Origin: CAZTQN01 sp964615765
GTDB lineage: Bacteria; Planctomycetota; Phycisphaerae; Phycisphaerales; UBA1924
Assembly: GCA_964615765.1 (NCBI GenBank)
Contig: CAZTQN010000025.1
Span: 1 to 62,929, forward strand
Direction: 5' to 3'
Length of the DNA stretch: 62,929 nt
In this document: piece after piece, positions 1 through 9,425 of the stretch
Numbering within the stretch: position 1 is the first letter of the stretch
How the letters are laid out: each line of letters starts with the position of its first letter
Position numbers and translations under genes: made by a program
Notes under the pieces: model-generated
The model's input: only the letters and a program-made list of their open reading frames with translations
What the model was told of the DNA's origin: nothing
The model's database searches: none

Positions 1-30
1 CGCCTGGTTCCCCGGCTGCTTAACACCCGC

Positions 31-106
31 CCCCCCCCACCCCCCCAACCCGCCCCGCCCAAGCCCACATTCCCCCCCCCCCCCCCCGCCGGCCCCCCCC
101 CCCCCC
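31..106. repeat. Poly-C tracts upstream of first gene
   Basis: Several cytosine homopolymer runs lie here, including C16 at 72-87 and C14 at 93-106, plus shorter runs at 31-47. The opposite strand is therefore G-rich and could form G-quadruplex structures. Runs of this length are also prone to slippage and to sequencing error, so the exact lengths are uncertain. Confidence 0.8.
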
Positions 107-148
107 GCACGCCGCCCCGGCCAACCCAGCCCCCAAGTTACCCATCGG

Positions 149-177
149 TTGGTAACTCCGCCCGCCGGTGGTACATT
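149..177 (+). promoter_or_regulatory. Candidate sigma70-type promoter
   Basis: A TTGGTA box at 149-154 and a TACATT box at 172-177 are separated by 17 bp. Transcription would begin near 184, leaving a leader of about 33 nt before the ATG at 217. That fits the choice of 217 rather than 184 as the start of the first gene. It is based on consensus matching only. Confidence 0.4.
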
Positions 178-216
178 GCGTGCATGCACAACCCCTGCCC
201 TCGTGATGGGTCCGTG

Positions 217-3057
217 ATGTCGGTGCGCCTTGGGAGGGCGAGCTCCGCGCGGGCCGCCGGGGCACGGCTCGCGGCGATCGCGCTCTTCGCCCTCGCCGCC
301 GCCGACGTCGCCACAGCCCAGACCATCCACGCCGTCCCGCCCATCCCCGGCGGCGGCTTCACGCGCATTTACGCCGTCAGCGCCGACGGCAACGCCGCCA
401 CCGGCTACAGCGATAACGCCGCCTCCCAGGACCGCGCCATCCGCTGGACCTTCCTCGGCGGCACCCAGGACATGGGCTTCCTCCCCGGCGGGGTCTTCAA
501 CTCCTACGGGCAGGCCATCGACAACTCCGGCACCATCATCGCCGGCTACGGCGACGCTTCCGGCCAGACCCGCGCCTTCCGCTGGACCACCACCGGCGGC
601 TACCAGCTCCTCCCCTTCGCCTCCGGCACCTCCGGCTTCAACAAAGCCAGCGGCATCAGCGGCGACGGCTCCATCGTCACCGGCGTCAGCGGCCTGGGCG
701 CCAGCGCCAACGGCTTCACCTGGTACGCCTCCTCGCCCTCCGGCGTATTCAACGTCTGCGCCGGGCTCGGCGCCGGCAACGCCGGGCTCGCCGTCAGCAA
801 CGACGGCTCCACCATCGTCGGCACCTGCGGCACCAGCGCCGTCCGCCGAACCTACGTCCCCTCCTCCACGCTCGGCACCATCAACGGCGTCCCCGGACAG
901 CAATGGCAAATGGCCGAGGCCGTCAGCGGCAATGGCGCCTTCATCACCGGTCGCTACAGCCCCAGCACCGGCGGCGAGTTCGGCTACATCCACGGCCTCT
1001 CCATCCCCGGCTTCACCCAAGTCCTCCCACCATCCCCCAACGGCACCCTCGCCCTCCGCCCACGCGCCATCAACGCCGACGGCACCGTCATCGTCGGCCA
1101 GGTCTTCGACAACGGCGCCGGGCTCACCGGCTTCATCTGGACCCCCGCCTTCGGCACCCAGCTCGCCGCCCAGCACCTCGCCGCTCGCGCCGTCAACCTC
1201 ACCGGCTGGACCATCACCGACATCACCGGCATCTCCCCCGACGGCCGCCACATGGCCGGCTACGGCATCTTCAACGGCAACCCCCGCGGGTTCGTCATCC
1301 GAAACCTCCCCTGCCCCGGCCTCAACAGCCCCATCGGCACCTTCGGCGACAACGGCTGCATCGGCGGCGCCGTCGTCATGGGCGTCAACTTCAGCTTCCA
1401 GGTCGGCTCGGGCGCCTCCAACCGCTTCCGTTGGTTCAAGAACGGCGTGCAGGTTTTCGACGGCGTTCAGCCCTCCGGCTCGTCCTTCTCCGGCGCCACC
1501 ACCCAGAACCTCAGCATCTCCAACACCCAGCCCGCCGACGCCGGCTCCTACACCGTCGAGATCAGCGCACTCGGCGCCTGCCCGACGCTCAGTGCGCCCT
1601 ACGTCCTAAACGGCCCCGCCATCCTCACGCAGAACATCAACCCCGTCTCCGGCTCCGTCTGCCTGGGCCAGAACAACACCTTCTTCGCCGTCCCCTCCGC
1701 GCCCGCCATCCCGCCCAGCAGCGTCACGTACCAGTGGCAGCGCTTCGTCGGCCCCGGTCCCAACAACTGGATCAACATCGCCGACGGCCCCACCGGCTTC
1801 GGCGGCACGTTCATCGGCGCCACCACTTCCACCTTCTCCATCCTCAACTGCCAGCCCGGCAATCAAGGCATCTACCGCTGCCTCTTCGGCGTCCTGGGCT
1901 GCGGCGCGCTCAGCCAGGTCCCCTCCGCCGCCGCCGGGCTCACCGTCATCGACTCCCTCCCCGCCATCAACGGCCCCGTCGACACCTCCGCCTGCCCCGG
2001 CGATAACGACGCGTTCTTCAGCGTCTCCGTTCCCGCCTGCAACGGCTGCACCTACCGCTGGCAACGCTACAACCCCTGCCCCTTCATCAACTGCTTCACC
2101 GACATCTTCGACGGGCCCACCGGCAACGGCGGGTTCTACGGCGGCACCGGCACGCCCAACCTCGCCATCGGCGGCCTCTACCCAGGCGACTTCACCCAGT
2201 ACCGCTGCGTCGTCACCATCCCCTGCGGCGGGCCCATCCCCTCCGCCGAAGCCACCCTCTTCCAAACCCCCGAAGCCGCCATCACCTCCGGCCCCAACCT
2301 CACCCCCGGCTGCCTCGGCGGCTCCGCCTCCATCGACATCACCGCCACGCCCCCAGGCAGCAACTACCAGTGGCAGAAATACGTCGGCCCCTGCATCAAC
2401 TGCTGGCAGAACATCAACAACGGCCCCACCGGCAACGGCGGCACCTTCTCCGGCGCCCAGTCGCCCACCCTCACCATCAACACCATCGCGCTCGCCGACA
2501 CCTTCACCGCCTACCGCTGCATCGTCGTCGGGCCCTGCGGCATCACGCCCGCCGTCAGCCCCGGCATCGGCATCTCCCTCCTCGATTCGCCCGCCATCCT
2601 CACCAGCCCCGCCAACGACACCGCCTGCCCCGGCGGCACCACGGTCCTCTCCGCCACGCTCATCCCCGGCAACTACGGCGCCCTCTCCTACCAGTGGTGG
2701 CGCTTCGTCCCCGCCTTCCCGATCTTCGCGCCCGTTCCGAACGGCCCGCTCCCCAGCGGCGCGTCCGCCTCCGGCAGCCAGTCCCCGACCCTCACACTCA
2801 CGAACATGCAGTCTCAGGACGCCGGGCAGTACTACCTGCAAGTCCTCGGCGATTGCGGCGTGACGAACTCCGGCGTCGCAACCATCTCCTTCTGCGCCGT
2901 CGACTTCAACTGCTCCGGCACCGTCACCATCCAGGACCTCTTCGACTTCCTCGCCGCGTACTTCGCCGCGTCCCCCTCCGCCAACTTCAACGGCGTCGGC
3001 GGCGTGACCCTCCAGGACCTCTTCGACTTCCTCGCCGCGTACTTCGCGGGCTGCTGA
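217..3057 (+). CDS. HAF-repeat and Ig-like exoprotein with GC-type dockerin tail
   Basis: A secreted protein of about 946 residues with no recognisable catalytic motif. The N-terminus (MSVRLGRASS... to ALAAADVATAQ) is a signal peptide; an in-frame ATG at 184 would only lengthen it. The first 370 residues or so are HAF-type repeats (AVSADGN..TGYSD, followed by RAIRWT / RAFRWT), a family known from extracellular proteins. After that come about five Ig-like segments with recurring YQWQRF, YRWQRY and YQWQKY strands and DAGSY / DAGQYY turns. The last 55 residues are a dockerin-like tail starting CAVDFNCSG with two QDLFDFLAAYFA elements and a terminal Cys. A surface adhesin or structural role is plausible but inferred. 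The next gene, in the same orientation, encodes another dockerin-tailed protein. Confidence 0.85.
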   Translation: MSVRLGRASSARAAGARLAAIALFALAAADVATAQTIHAVPPIPGGGFTRIYAVSADGNAATGYSDNAASQDRAIRWTFLGGTQDMGFLPGGVFNSYGQAIDNSGTIIAGYGDASGQTRAFRWTTTGGYQLLPFASGTSGFNKASGISGDGSIVTGVSGLGASANGFTWYASSPSGVFNVCAGLGAGNAGLAVSNDGSTIVGTCGTSAVRRTYVPSSTLGTINGVPGQQWQMAEAVSGNGAFITGRYSPSTGGEFGYIHGLSIPGFTQVLPPSPNGTLALRPRAINADGTVIVGQVFDNGAGLTGFIWTPAFGTQLAAQHLAARAVNLTGWTITDITGISPDGRHMAGYGIFNGNPRGFVIRNLPCPGLNSPIGTFGDNGCIGGAVVMGVNFSFQVGSGASNRFRWFKNGVQVFDGVQPSGSSFSGATTQNLSISNTQPADAGSYTVEISALGACPTLSAPYVLNGPAILTQNINPVSGSVCLGQNNTFFAVPSAPAIPPSSVTYQWQRFVGPGPNNWINIADGPTGFGGTFIGATTSTFSILNCQPGNQGIYRCLFGVLGCGALSQVPSAAAGLTVIDSLPAINGPVDTSACPGDNDAFFSVSVPACNGCTYRWQRYNPCPFINCFTDIFDGPTGNGGFYGGTGTPNLAIGGLYPGDFTQYRCVVTIPCGGPIPSAEATLFQTPEAAITSGPNLTPGCLGGSASIDITATPPGSNYQWQKYVGPCINCWQNINNGPTGNGGTFSGAQSPTLTINTIALADTFTAYRCIVVGPCGITPAVSPGIGISLLDSPAILTSPANDTACPGGTTVLSATLIPGNYGALSYQWWRFVPAFPIFAPVPNGPLPSGASASGSQSPTLTLTNMQSQDAGQYYLQVLGDCGVTNSGVATISFCAVDFNCSGTVTIQDLFDFLAAYFAASPSANFNGVGGVTLQDLFDFLAAYFAGC

Positions 3058-3300
3058 GATCCCGCCGCTCACAACCCCTGCCCGCCGCACGAGTTCCCGC
3101 GGCAGGGCGTCCCGCCGCGCGCTGAGACAGAGTGGCGGGGGGGCTTTCCCGCCCCTGCTCGTTTGGCAAAGAAATCACGAAATTCTCGCAAAGTTCCGCC
3201 CCTGATCTGGTGGTCTCTCGGCAACTGCGTTAGTCTGACCCATCAAGTCATGAGCGGGCATCTTCCGCTTGATCACGGGACACCATTGCGGGAGCCACCG

Positions 3301-6300
3301 ATGTCCGCCACGCGCTGCGCCGTCACTTCGAGTTTGCTTGTCGGAGTTGTTGGCGCCCTCACGCTCAACACACCGGCGCTCGGGGCAGTGCCCTTGGCCG
3401 CAGAATGCGAACCCGGCTGGGCGGGCATCGAGATCGGCCTCGCACGCTCGCAGCCCACACAGCCCTGGTCGATCGCCCGGCCGTCCGTCGAGGACACCTC
3501 GCCGTTCATGGCGTCGGTGGACCGGGTCGCCGCTCGGTCGAGCAACCCGCCTCAGACCCGGCGCTCGTTGCTCCACGCGATCCAGATGAGCACGATGTGC
3601 TACGCGCCCGACCTGTCCCCGCACGAACTCGACGCGCTCATCGCCGCGACCGGCCTGCGCCCCGTCACCCTCAGGAATCATCGTGACCGTTTCAACCTCG
3701 ACACAACGATTTGGCGGGGCGACGCGGCTCAAGGTTCCAGCGGCAAGTCCGCACGGGCGCGCCTGACCTACTCCTTCCCCGCCGACGGCACGAGCTGGGG
3801 ACTTGACAGCGACTTTTTCTCGCTGCCCAACTCCCTCAATAACTCCCTGGCCACGAACTTCGGCTTTCAGGACGCGGGACGCGAATGGATCCGGCAAGGC
3901 CTGGCCGCGTGGAAGCATGTCGCCGGCGTCGAACTCGACGAGGTCGGCGACAGCGGCATCCCGATGGACAATGTCGCCTCGCGTCGAAGCACCGTCGGCG
4001 ACATCCGCATCGGCGGCAACGTCCTGCTCCAGACCAGCGGCGGCACCAACCTGGCCGGCGTGCTCGCGTACAACTTCTTCCCCACCGGTGGCGGTGACAT
4101 GCTCATCGACCTCGCCGAGTTCACCCCCACCCGCTTCAACAACTCCGCCAACAACTTCCGGTACTTCCGCAACGTGGTCGCCCACGAGCACGGGCACGGC
4201 CTGGGCTTCATCCACCAGGTGCCCTGCAACAACACCAAACTCATGGAGCCGCTGGTCTCCACCGCATACGACGTCCTGCAGGTCGATGACCGGCGCGGCG
4301 CCGCGTTCGGCTACGGCGACCGGTTCTCCGGAAACGTCGACGCCGCCAGGGCCGCCAACCTCGGCACGTTCACCTTTCCAGTCCAGCCGGCTCGCTTCAT
4401 CCAAAACCTCTCGATCGCCCGGCAGAACGACGGACCGGCCTCCGGCCCGAACGCCAACGACCCGAGCCCCTTCGATTGGTTCAAGTTCACGATCACGTCG
4501 GCCCAGTCCATCACCATCCTGATGACCCCGACCGGCGGCACCTACCCCACCGGGCCCCAGCAGACCGACCCGAACAACGCCAACAACGCCTGCTTCGGCG
4601 CCAGCGGCTCGGTTAACGCCACCAGCGCGATCGACCTTGACCTCGAACTCCGCGACACCAACGGGACGACCATCCTCGCCACGTCGACCGCCGGCGCCGG
4701 TCAAACCGACGGCCTCACCCAGTTGCTCAATCCCGGAACCTACTTCATCCGCGTGTTCAGCTTCACCGCGGACCCGGGCAGCAACGTTCAGCTCTACAAC
4801 CTCCAGGTCGGCATCACCGCCGGCCTCTATGTCCCCGAAGCCAACGCCGGGCTGAACAAGCGCGTCAACGTCGGGGAACTCTGCCAGTTCATCGGCGATG
4901 TCAACACCGTCCCGGGCCAGTTCCCGATCAACAGCTACCAGTGGGACCTCGACGGCAACGGCTCGCTCGAAACCAACGCCCCCCGGCCGACCACGGTGTA
5001 CGTCACCCCCGGCATCCGCACAGTCCGACTCGCCGTGGTGGACAGCAACAACGGAAACGGCAACGACTTCATCCGCGTGACCGTCATCGGCAACGCGCCC
5101 GCCGTCACCGGGATCTCGCCCGCCTCCGGCACCGCGAGCGTCAACGGAACCACCGTCCCCGTCACCATCAACGGTTCCAGCCTCGGCTCCCCCACCGTCT
5201 CCATCAGCGGCACCGGCGTCACCATCACCGGCACGCCCGCGGTCGACCTCGCCAACGCCGCCGCGCCGATCACCGGCCTCAGCTTCGTGATCGCCCAGGA
5301 CGCGCCCCCGGGCCAGCGCACCGTCACCGTCACCACGCCCTCCGGAACCACCACCTTCCTCGGCTTCACCGTCGTCCAGCCAGCCACCACCGTCGCCTCC
5401 ATCTCCCCCTCGTCCGGCAACCGCGGCACCACCGTGCCCATCGTCATCAACGGCGCCAACTTCTTCGGCCAAGTCGGCGTCACCATCGGCGGCACCGGCG
5501 CCACCCTCTCCGGCACGCCCGTCGTCAACACCGCCCGCACCCAGATCACCGGCCTCAGCGTCGTGATCGATCCGAACGCCCCGCTCGGTCAACGCACCAT
5601 CACCGTCAACGCCGTCGGCGGCAACGCCACCGGCACCTTCACCGTCACCGCCCCGGCCAGCGCCAACGACCTGTGCGCCAACGCGATCCCGATCAACCTC
5701 GGCGACGTTGTCGACGCCAGCAACGTCGGCGCGGGCACCGAAGGTGCGGCCCCGTGCCAGAACTCCAACTCCGACGTCTTCTACGCCTTCACCCCCTCGT
5801 GCACCGGCAGCTACCGCTTCGAAACCGCCCCGACCTCTTTCGACACCGTGCTCAGCGTGCACTCTGGCTGCCCCGCCGCCGCGGCGAACAGCATCGCCTG
5901 CAATGACGACTCCGTGCCCGGAGCGTTCCTGTCCTCCCGCGTCGACGTCGCGCTCACCGCCGGCGCCACGTACATCATCCGGGCCGCCTCGTTCTTCTCG
6001 CAGGGCGCCTTCACCCTGTCCGTCACGCCCACCACGCCCGTCCCCAACGACGCCTGCGCCGGCGCCATCAACCTTCCGCTCGGCCCGACCGCCTTCGACA
6101 CCTGCCTCGCCGCGTCCGATCCGGCCGCGTTCTCCAGTTGCACCCTCACCGCCAAGGACCTCTGGTACGTCTTCACCGCCGACCGCGCCGGGCGAACCAC
6201 CGTCCAGACCTGCGGCTCCCTCTTCGACACCGTGCTCGAGGTCTTCTCCTCCCCCTGCGGCTCGAACACCGACGCGATCGCCTGCAACGACGACAGCTGC

Positions 6301-6582
6301 GGCACGAGCTCCTCCGTCAACTTCGTCGCCGCCGTCGGCGCGACCTACCGCGTCCGCGTCAGCGGCTACAACGGCTTCAGCACCCCGCGCTTCGGCGCCG
6401 GCACGCTGACCCGCTTCTGCCCCGCCGACATCAACCTCTCATCCTCGCTCACCGTTCAGGACATCTTCGACTTCCTCGCCGCCTACTTCAGCAACGCCCC
6501 CACCGCCGACTACAACAACTCCGGCACCACCACCGTCCAGGACATCTTCGACTACCTCGCCGCCTACTTCGCGGGCTGCTGA
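3301..6582 (+). CDS. Matrixin-type zinc metalloprotease with PKD, PPC-like and dockerin domains
   Basis: A secreted peptidase of 1093 residues. The chosen start (3301) opens a normal signal peptide ending near TPALGA; the longer in-frame ORF from 3163 lacks one at its N-terminus. The metzincin zinc site HEHGHGLGFIH is at about residues 295-305 (ligands H295, H299, H305, general base E296), and a Met-turn candidate, KLMEPL, follows. Downstream are a PKD-like domain (YQWDLDGNGS), two IPT/TIG-like beta segments, two PPC-like domains (NDLC..., NDACAGA..., each with FDTVL and CNDD motifs) and the dockerin tail from CPADINLSS to a terminal Cys. It should act outside the cell on proteins; the substrate is unknown. 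The preceding gap of 243 bp holds no other gene. Confidence 0.9.
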   Translation: MSATRCAVTSSLLVGVVGALTLNTPALGAVPLAAECEPGWAGIEIGLARSQPTQPWSIARPSVEDTSPFMASVDRVAARSSNPPQTRRSLLHAIQMSTMCYAPDLSPHELDALIAATGLRPVTLRNHRDRFNLDTTIWRGDAAQGSSGKSARARLTYSFPADGTSWGLDSDFFSLPNSLNNSLATNFGFQDAGREWIRQGLAAWKHVAGVELDEVGDSGIPMDNVASRRSTVGDIRIGGNVLLQTSGGTNLAGVLAYNFFPTGGGDMLIDLAEFTPTRFNNSANNFRYFRNVVAHEHGHGLGFIHQVPCNNTKLMEPLVSTAYDVLQVDDRRGAAFGYGDRFSGNVDAARAANLGTFTFPVQPARFIQNLSIARQNDGPASGPNANDPSPFDWFKFTITSAQSITILMTPTGGTYPTGPQQTDPNNANNACFGASGSVNATSAIDLDLELRDTNGTTILATSTAGAGQTDGLTQLLNPGTYFIRVFSFTADPGSNVQLYNLQVGITAGLYVPEANAGLNKRVNVGELCQFIGDVNTVPGQFPINSYQWDLDGNGSLETNAPRPTTVYVTPGIRTVRLAVVDSNNGNGNDFIRVTVIGNAPAVTGISPASGTASVNGTTVPVTINGSSLGSPTVSISGTGVTITGTPAVDLANAAAPITGLSFVIAQDAPPGQRTVTVTTPSGTTTFLGFTVVQPATTVASISPSSGNRGTTVPIVINGANFFGQVGVTIGGTGATLSGTPVVNTARTQITGLSVVIDPNAPLGQRTITVNAVGGNATGTFTVTAPASANDLCANAIPINLGDVVDASNVGAGTEGAAPCQNSNSDVFYAFTPSCTGSYRFETAPTSFDTVLSVHSGCPAAAANSIACNDDSVPGAFLSSRVDVALTAGATYIIRAASFFSQGAFTLSVTPTTPVPNDACAGAINLPLGPTAFDTCLAASDPAAFSSCTLTAKDLWYVFTADRAGRTTVQTCGSLFDTVLEVFSSPCGSNTDAIACNDDSCGTSSSVNFVAAVGATYRVRVSGYNGFSTPRFGAGTLTRFCPADINLSSSLTVQDIFDFLAAYFSNAPTADYNNSGTTTVQDIFDYLAAYFAGC

Positions 6583-6700
6583 CGCTCCGCCCTCCCGCGC
6601 ACCCGGCCCGCTCCAACCAACCGAAACATCTCCGTACCCGACCCGCCGCGCGCCCGCCCGGCGAGAACGTGACGCCGCGCTGTCCCTTCGCGCTCACCCC

Positions 6701-6739
6701 GGTCACCTCCCGGTGACCCCGAAACCGCCGTTTCCGGGG
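6701..6739 (+). other. Two adjacent hairpins after the metalloprotease gene
   Basis: GGTCACC-TCCC-GGTGACC (6701-6718) is a perfect 7-bp hairpin. It is followed at once by a second inverted repeat (CCCCGAAAC...GTTTCCGGGG, one bulge) ending at 6739. There is no T-tract. They may stop or stabilise the upstream transcript, or lie in the leader of the pirin gene. Confidence 0.45.
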
Positions 6740-6821
6740 CGATCCGGCGCGAACATTCCCGCCGTCCGGGCGTATGTCTGTTGAAACAAGTATCTGGGAC
6801 CGTCATCCTCTGGAGACCGTC

Positions 6822-7562
6822 ATGATCACCCTCCGTCCTTCCAACCAGCGCGGCTCGTTCGACTACGGCTGGCTCAACACCAAGCACTCCTTCTCCTTCG
6901 GCCGCTACTTCGACCCCGCACACATGGGCTTCCGCTCGCTCCGCGTCATCAACGACGACGTCGTCGCCCCGGGCCAGGGCTTCGGCGAGCACCCGCACGA
7001 CAACATGGAGATCGTCTCCTACGTCATCTCCGGCGCCCTCGCCCACAAAGACTCCATGGGCAACGTCGAAGTCCTCCGCCCCGGCGAAGTGCAGCGCATG
7101 TCCGCCGGCACCGGGCTCGAACACTCCGAGTTCAACCCCAGCAACACCGAACCCGTGCACTTCATCCAGATCTGGATCAAGCCCGCCGAACGCGGCCGCT
7201 CCCCCGGCTACGAGCAGCGCGCCTTCAACGATGATTCACGCCGCAATCGACTCGGCCTCATCGTCTCGCCCGATGGTGCCGGTGGTTCGGTGAAGATCGG
7301 CCAGGACGTGCGGATCTACACCACCCGCCTCGACCCCGGCGCCAGCGTCGAGCTGGCCCTGCAACCGGATCGTCACGCGTGGGTTCAAGTGGTGAAAGGT
7401 CGGGGCCAGCTCGCTCCCGCCGCCTCGACCGGCACGGACTCAACCGCCACTCCCCTCGGGGCCGGGGACGGGGCCGCGGTGAGCGGAGAACGGACCATCC
7501 GCCTCACCGCCGCCGCCGGCTCCACCGACCCGCTCGAAGCACTCGTGTTCGATCTCAACTGA
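6822..7562 (+). CDS. Pirin family protein (cupin, YhhW-like)
   Basis: A bicupin of 246 residues, close to the usual pirin length. The N-terminal cupin carries the full pirin metal site: H57 and H59 in GEHPHDNMEIVSYV, then H101 and E103 in GLEHSEFNPS, matching the spacing of the human and E. coli proteins. Family members bind iron or another metal; some are quercetin dioxygenases and others act as redox-sensing co-regulators, so the substrate cannot be assigned. The ATG at 6822 is preceded by TGGAGA and begins the canonical ITLRPSNQRG; an upstream in-frame ATG at 6774 would add 16 unconserved residues. The gene is monocistronic and is followed by a strong terminator. Confidence 0.93.
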   Translation: MITLRPSNQRGSFDYGWLNTKHSFSFGRYFDPAHMGFRSLRVINDDVVAPGQGFGEHPHDNMEIVSYVISGALAHKDSMGNVEVLRPGEVQRMSAGTGLEHSEFNPSNTEPVHFIQIWIKPAERGRSPGYEQRAFNDDSRRNRLGLIVSPDGAGGSVKIGQDVRIYTTRLDPGASVELALQPDRHAWVQVVKGRGQLAPAASTGTDSTATPLGAGDGAAVSGERTIRLTAAAGSTDPLEALVFDLN

Positions 7563-7681
7563 CGAGACACATCACAAGGACCTCCAACCACACGGACCCG
7601 TTCGACAAACAGACCACGCCGGCACGCCGACTCGGACCAGGCGGCGTGCCGGAGCATCGGGGACACCTCTTCCTGTGTGGA

Positions 7682-7743
7682 GCCGGGCGTGCGACGGTAA
7701 GGCTCATCACGAGCCGCACCGACGTACGCCCGGCGGCCTTTTT
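7682..7743 (+). terminator. Intrinsic terminator of the pirin gene
   Basis: A long hairpin: GCCGGGCGT (7682-7690) pairs with ACGCCCGGC (7726-7734), and the stem continues inward with a few mismatches to a second helix GGCTC-ATCAC-GAGCC. A T5 tract follows at 7739-7743. It lies between convergent genes, with the T-tract on the plus strand. Confidence 0.75.
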
Positions 7744-7750
7744 GCCCCGC

Positions 7751-7790
7751 TCCTCTATCCCCTGACCTCTCGCCTCTGTCCCCTTCCCCC
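7751..7790. repeat. Dispersed CCCCTGACCTCT-type intergenic repeat, copy 1
   Basis: A pyrimidine-rich stretch built on CCCCTGACCTCT and CTCTGTCCCC. Related copies lie at 14601-14641, 14671-14716 and 18903-18943, always between genes and directly beside stop codons. Confidence 0.6.
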
Positions 7791-7792
7791 GA

Positions 7793-9049
7793 TTACGCCG
7801 GCCGCACCAGCGCCGTCGGCCCGAGCGTCACGATCGTCACCTCGCCCATCGACCGCTGCGACAGATACGCGTTCACGTCCTCGATCCGCACGCCCGCGTA
7901 CTCGCGCATGATCTCGTCCAGCGAGCGGGCCCTGCCCAATCGGTACTGATCCGTCGCCAGCGTCGCGGCCCGGGCCCCAGTGCTCTCGCCGCTGAACACC
8001 AGATTCGCCCGGATCCCGATCATCGCGCGTTCGAACTCTTCCGCCGTCACGCGCCCGTCGGACGTGTTGACGCGCCGCAGTTCGCTCATCAGCACGTCCA
8101 GGCTCTCCTGCGCCCGCGCCGGCTGCGTGCCGACGTACGCCAGGCACCGCCCATACTCGCGATCGGTCGCGTAACTCGCCGACACGCTGTAGCACAGGCC
8201 GCGCTTCTCGCGCACCTCGCTGAACAGGCGCGACGCCATCCCGCCCGAGAGCACATTGCCGACCACGCGCTCCAGACGGCTGTTCTGGTCCCGCTCCGCC
8301 GGCCCGTCGTGCATCAGCACGATCTGCACCTGCGACGACGCGTCCTGCTCGTGGAAGTACGTTCCGCGGTGCGGCGCCGGCGTGGTCTCAACCCGCGGCT
8401 GCCCGCCCGTCCACCCCGACAGCAGCCCCTCCAGCCCATCGATGATCCGGGCCGCACCGCCCGCGCTCTCAAGATCGCCCGCGAGCGCCAGCACAGAGCC
8501 CTCCGGCCGCGCCTGCCGCGCCCACCCGTCGACCAGGTCCTTCCGCGTGATCGCCGTCAGCCCGTCCACACTCCCCATGCCCGAGCGGTTCAGCGGCGAG
8601 GGGTTGTGGCGCTCTTTGATCCGCAGCACGGCCCGCTCGTGCGGATCATCCTTCAGCGCCTCGATCGCCTGCAGCGCCAAGAGCCGCGTCGGCTCGATGT
8701 CCGCATCGTCGAACGTCGGCCGACGCACCATGTCGACCACCAGCGGCATCGCCTCGATCAGCCGCGCCCCCAGCAGCGTGCACGACAGCCGCAGGTGCTG
8801 CGTCGCCACATCCGCCGAGCGGCTGACGCCCAGCTTGTCGAACACGTCCGCCTGCTCGCGCGAGTCGAGGTCGCCCGCGCCGCGCAGCAGCAGCTCGGAC
8901 CACATCGTGCACAGCCCCTCGCGCTCCGCCGGGTCCGTCGCCGAGCCCGCCGGCAACAGCCACGTCAGCCCGACGGAGCGCACCCCGGACATCTGCTCCA
9001 GAATCAGCGGCATGCCGCACGTCAGCCGGTGGGTCGTGATCGCCGACAT
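7793..9049 (-). CDS. M16 (insulinase/processing peptidase) family protein, probably non-catalytic
   Basis: A protein of 418 residues with the M16B two-domain fold: an N-terminal segment (SVGLTWLLPAGSATDPAEREG) and the C-terminal signature GGMASRLFSEVREKRGLCYS with its R/Y pair. The inverted zinc motif HxxEH that should follow the first strand is absent: the aligned segment GLCTMWSELLLRG has T, S and E in place of H, E and H. This is what is seen in the non-catalytic partner subunit of two-gene M16B systems, in which a second gene supplies the zinc site. No such partner is adjacent here. The start ATG has only a weak ribosome-binding site. Role: probably a peptidase partner or chaperone-like subunit in the cytoplasm. 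Confidence 0.87.
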   Translation of the reverse strand: MSAITTHRLTCGMPLILEQMSGVRSVGLTWLLPAGSATDPAEREGLCTMWSELLLRGAGDLDSREQADVFDKLGVSRSADVATQHLRLSCTLLGARLIEAMPLVVDMVRRPTFDDADIEPTRLLALQAIEALKDDPHERAVLRIKERHNPSPLNRSGMGSVDGLTAITRKDLVDGWARQARPEGSVLALAGDLESAGGAARIIDGLEGLLSGWTGGQPRVETTPAPHRGTYFHEQDASSQVQIVLMHDGPAERDQNSRLERVVGNVLSGGMASRLFSEVREKRGLCYSVSASYATDREYGRCLAYVGTQPARAQESLDVLMSELRRVNTSDGRVTAEEFERAMIGIRANLVFSGESTGARAATLATDQYRLGRARSLDEIMREYAGVRIEDVNAYLSQRSMGEVTIVTLGPTALVRPA

Positions 9050-9425
9050 CGCGCTTGCTCGTTCCTTGGTCCGCCCCGCATCCGCCCCGTTCCCGTCGCC
9101 GGCAAAAGGGTAGCGCCGGGCCCGCCGCCCTTACCCTGCTCACGCCCCCGCTTCGCCGCGCGAGCCCCGCGACACACCCCGCCAAGTTGCCCCAACACCC
9201 CACATCAACCGTCCAAACACCTGCCAAAGCCGGCACTGCGCTCCGGCGTGTCCGCCTCCACGCCCAATAACGACCTCGCGTGCGTCGTTCGGCCCAGCAG
9301 GGCAGGCCACCCCGTCCGCGTACCCATCCTTCTTTATACACCCGCGGCGGGCCCGGCCCCCCGCGCCCTCGCCCCCGCCCGTCCGTCGGTCGATCTTTCC
9401 ATCCGGCACCGGGGGACATTCCATC
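9050..9425. other. Divergent intergenic region, 376 bp
   Basis: This separates the M16 homologue (leftward) from the membrane-anchored protein (rightward) and should hold both promoters. A TTTATACA segment near 9334 is the only AT-rich patch and could be a -10 region for the rightward gene, but I find no matching -35. Nothing else is recognisable. Confidence 0.5.

Noticed and set aside
184..216. Upstream ATG as start of the first exoprotein
   Set aside because: It adds 11 polar residues before a normal signal peptide and coincides with the predicted transcription start.
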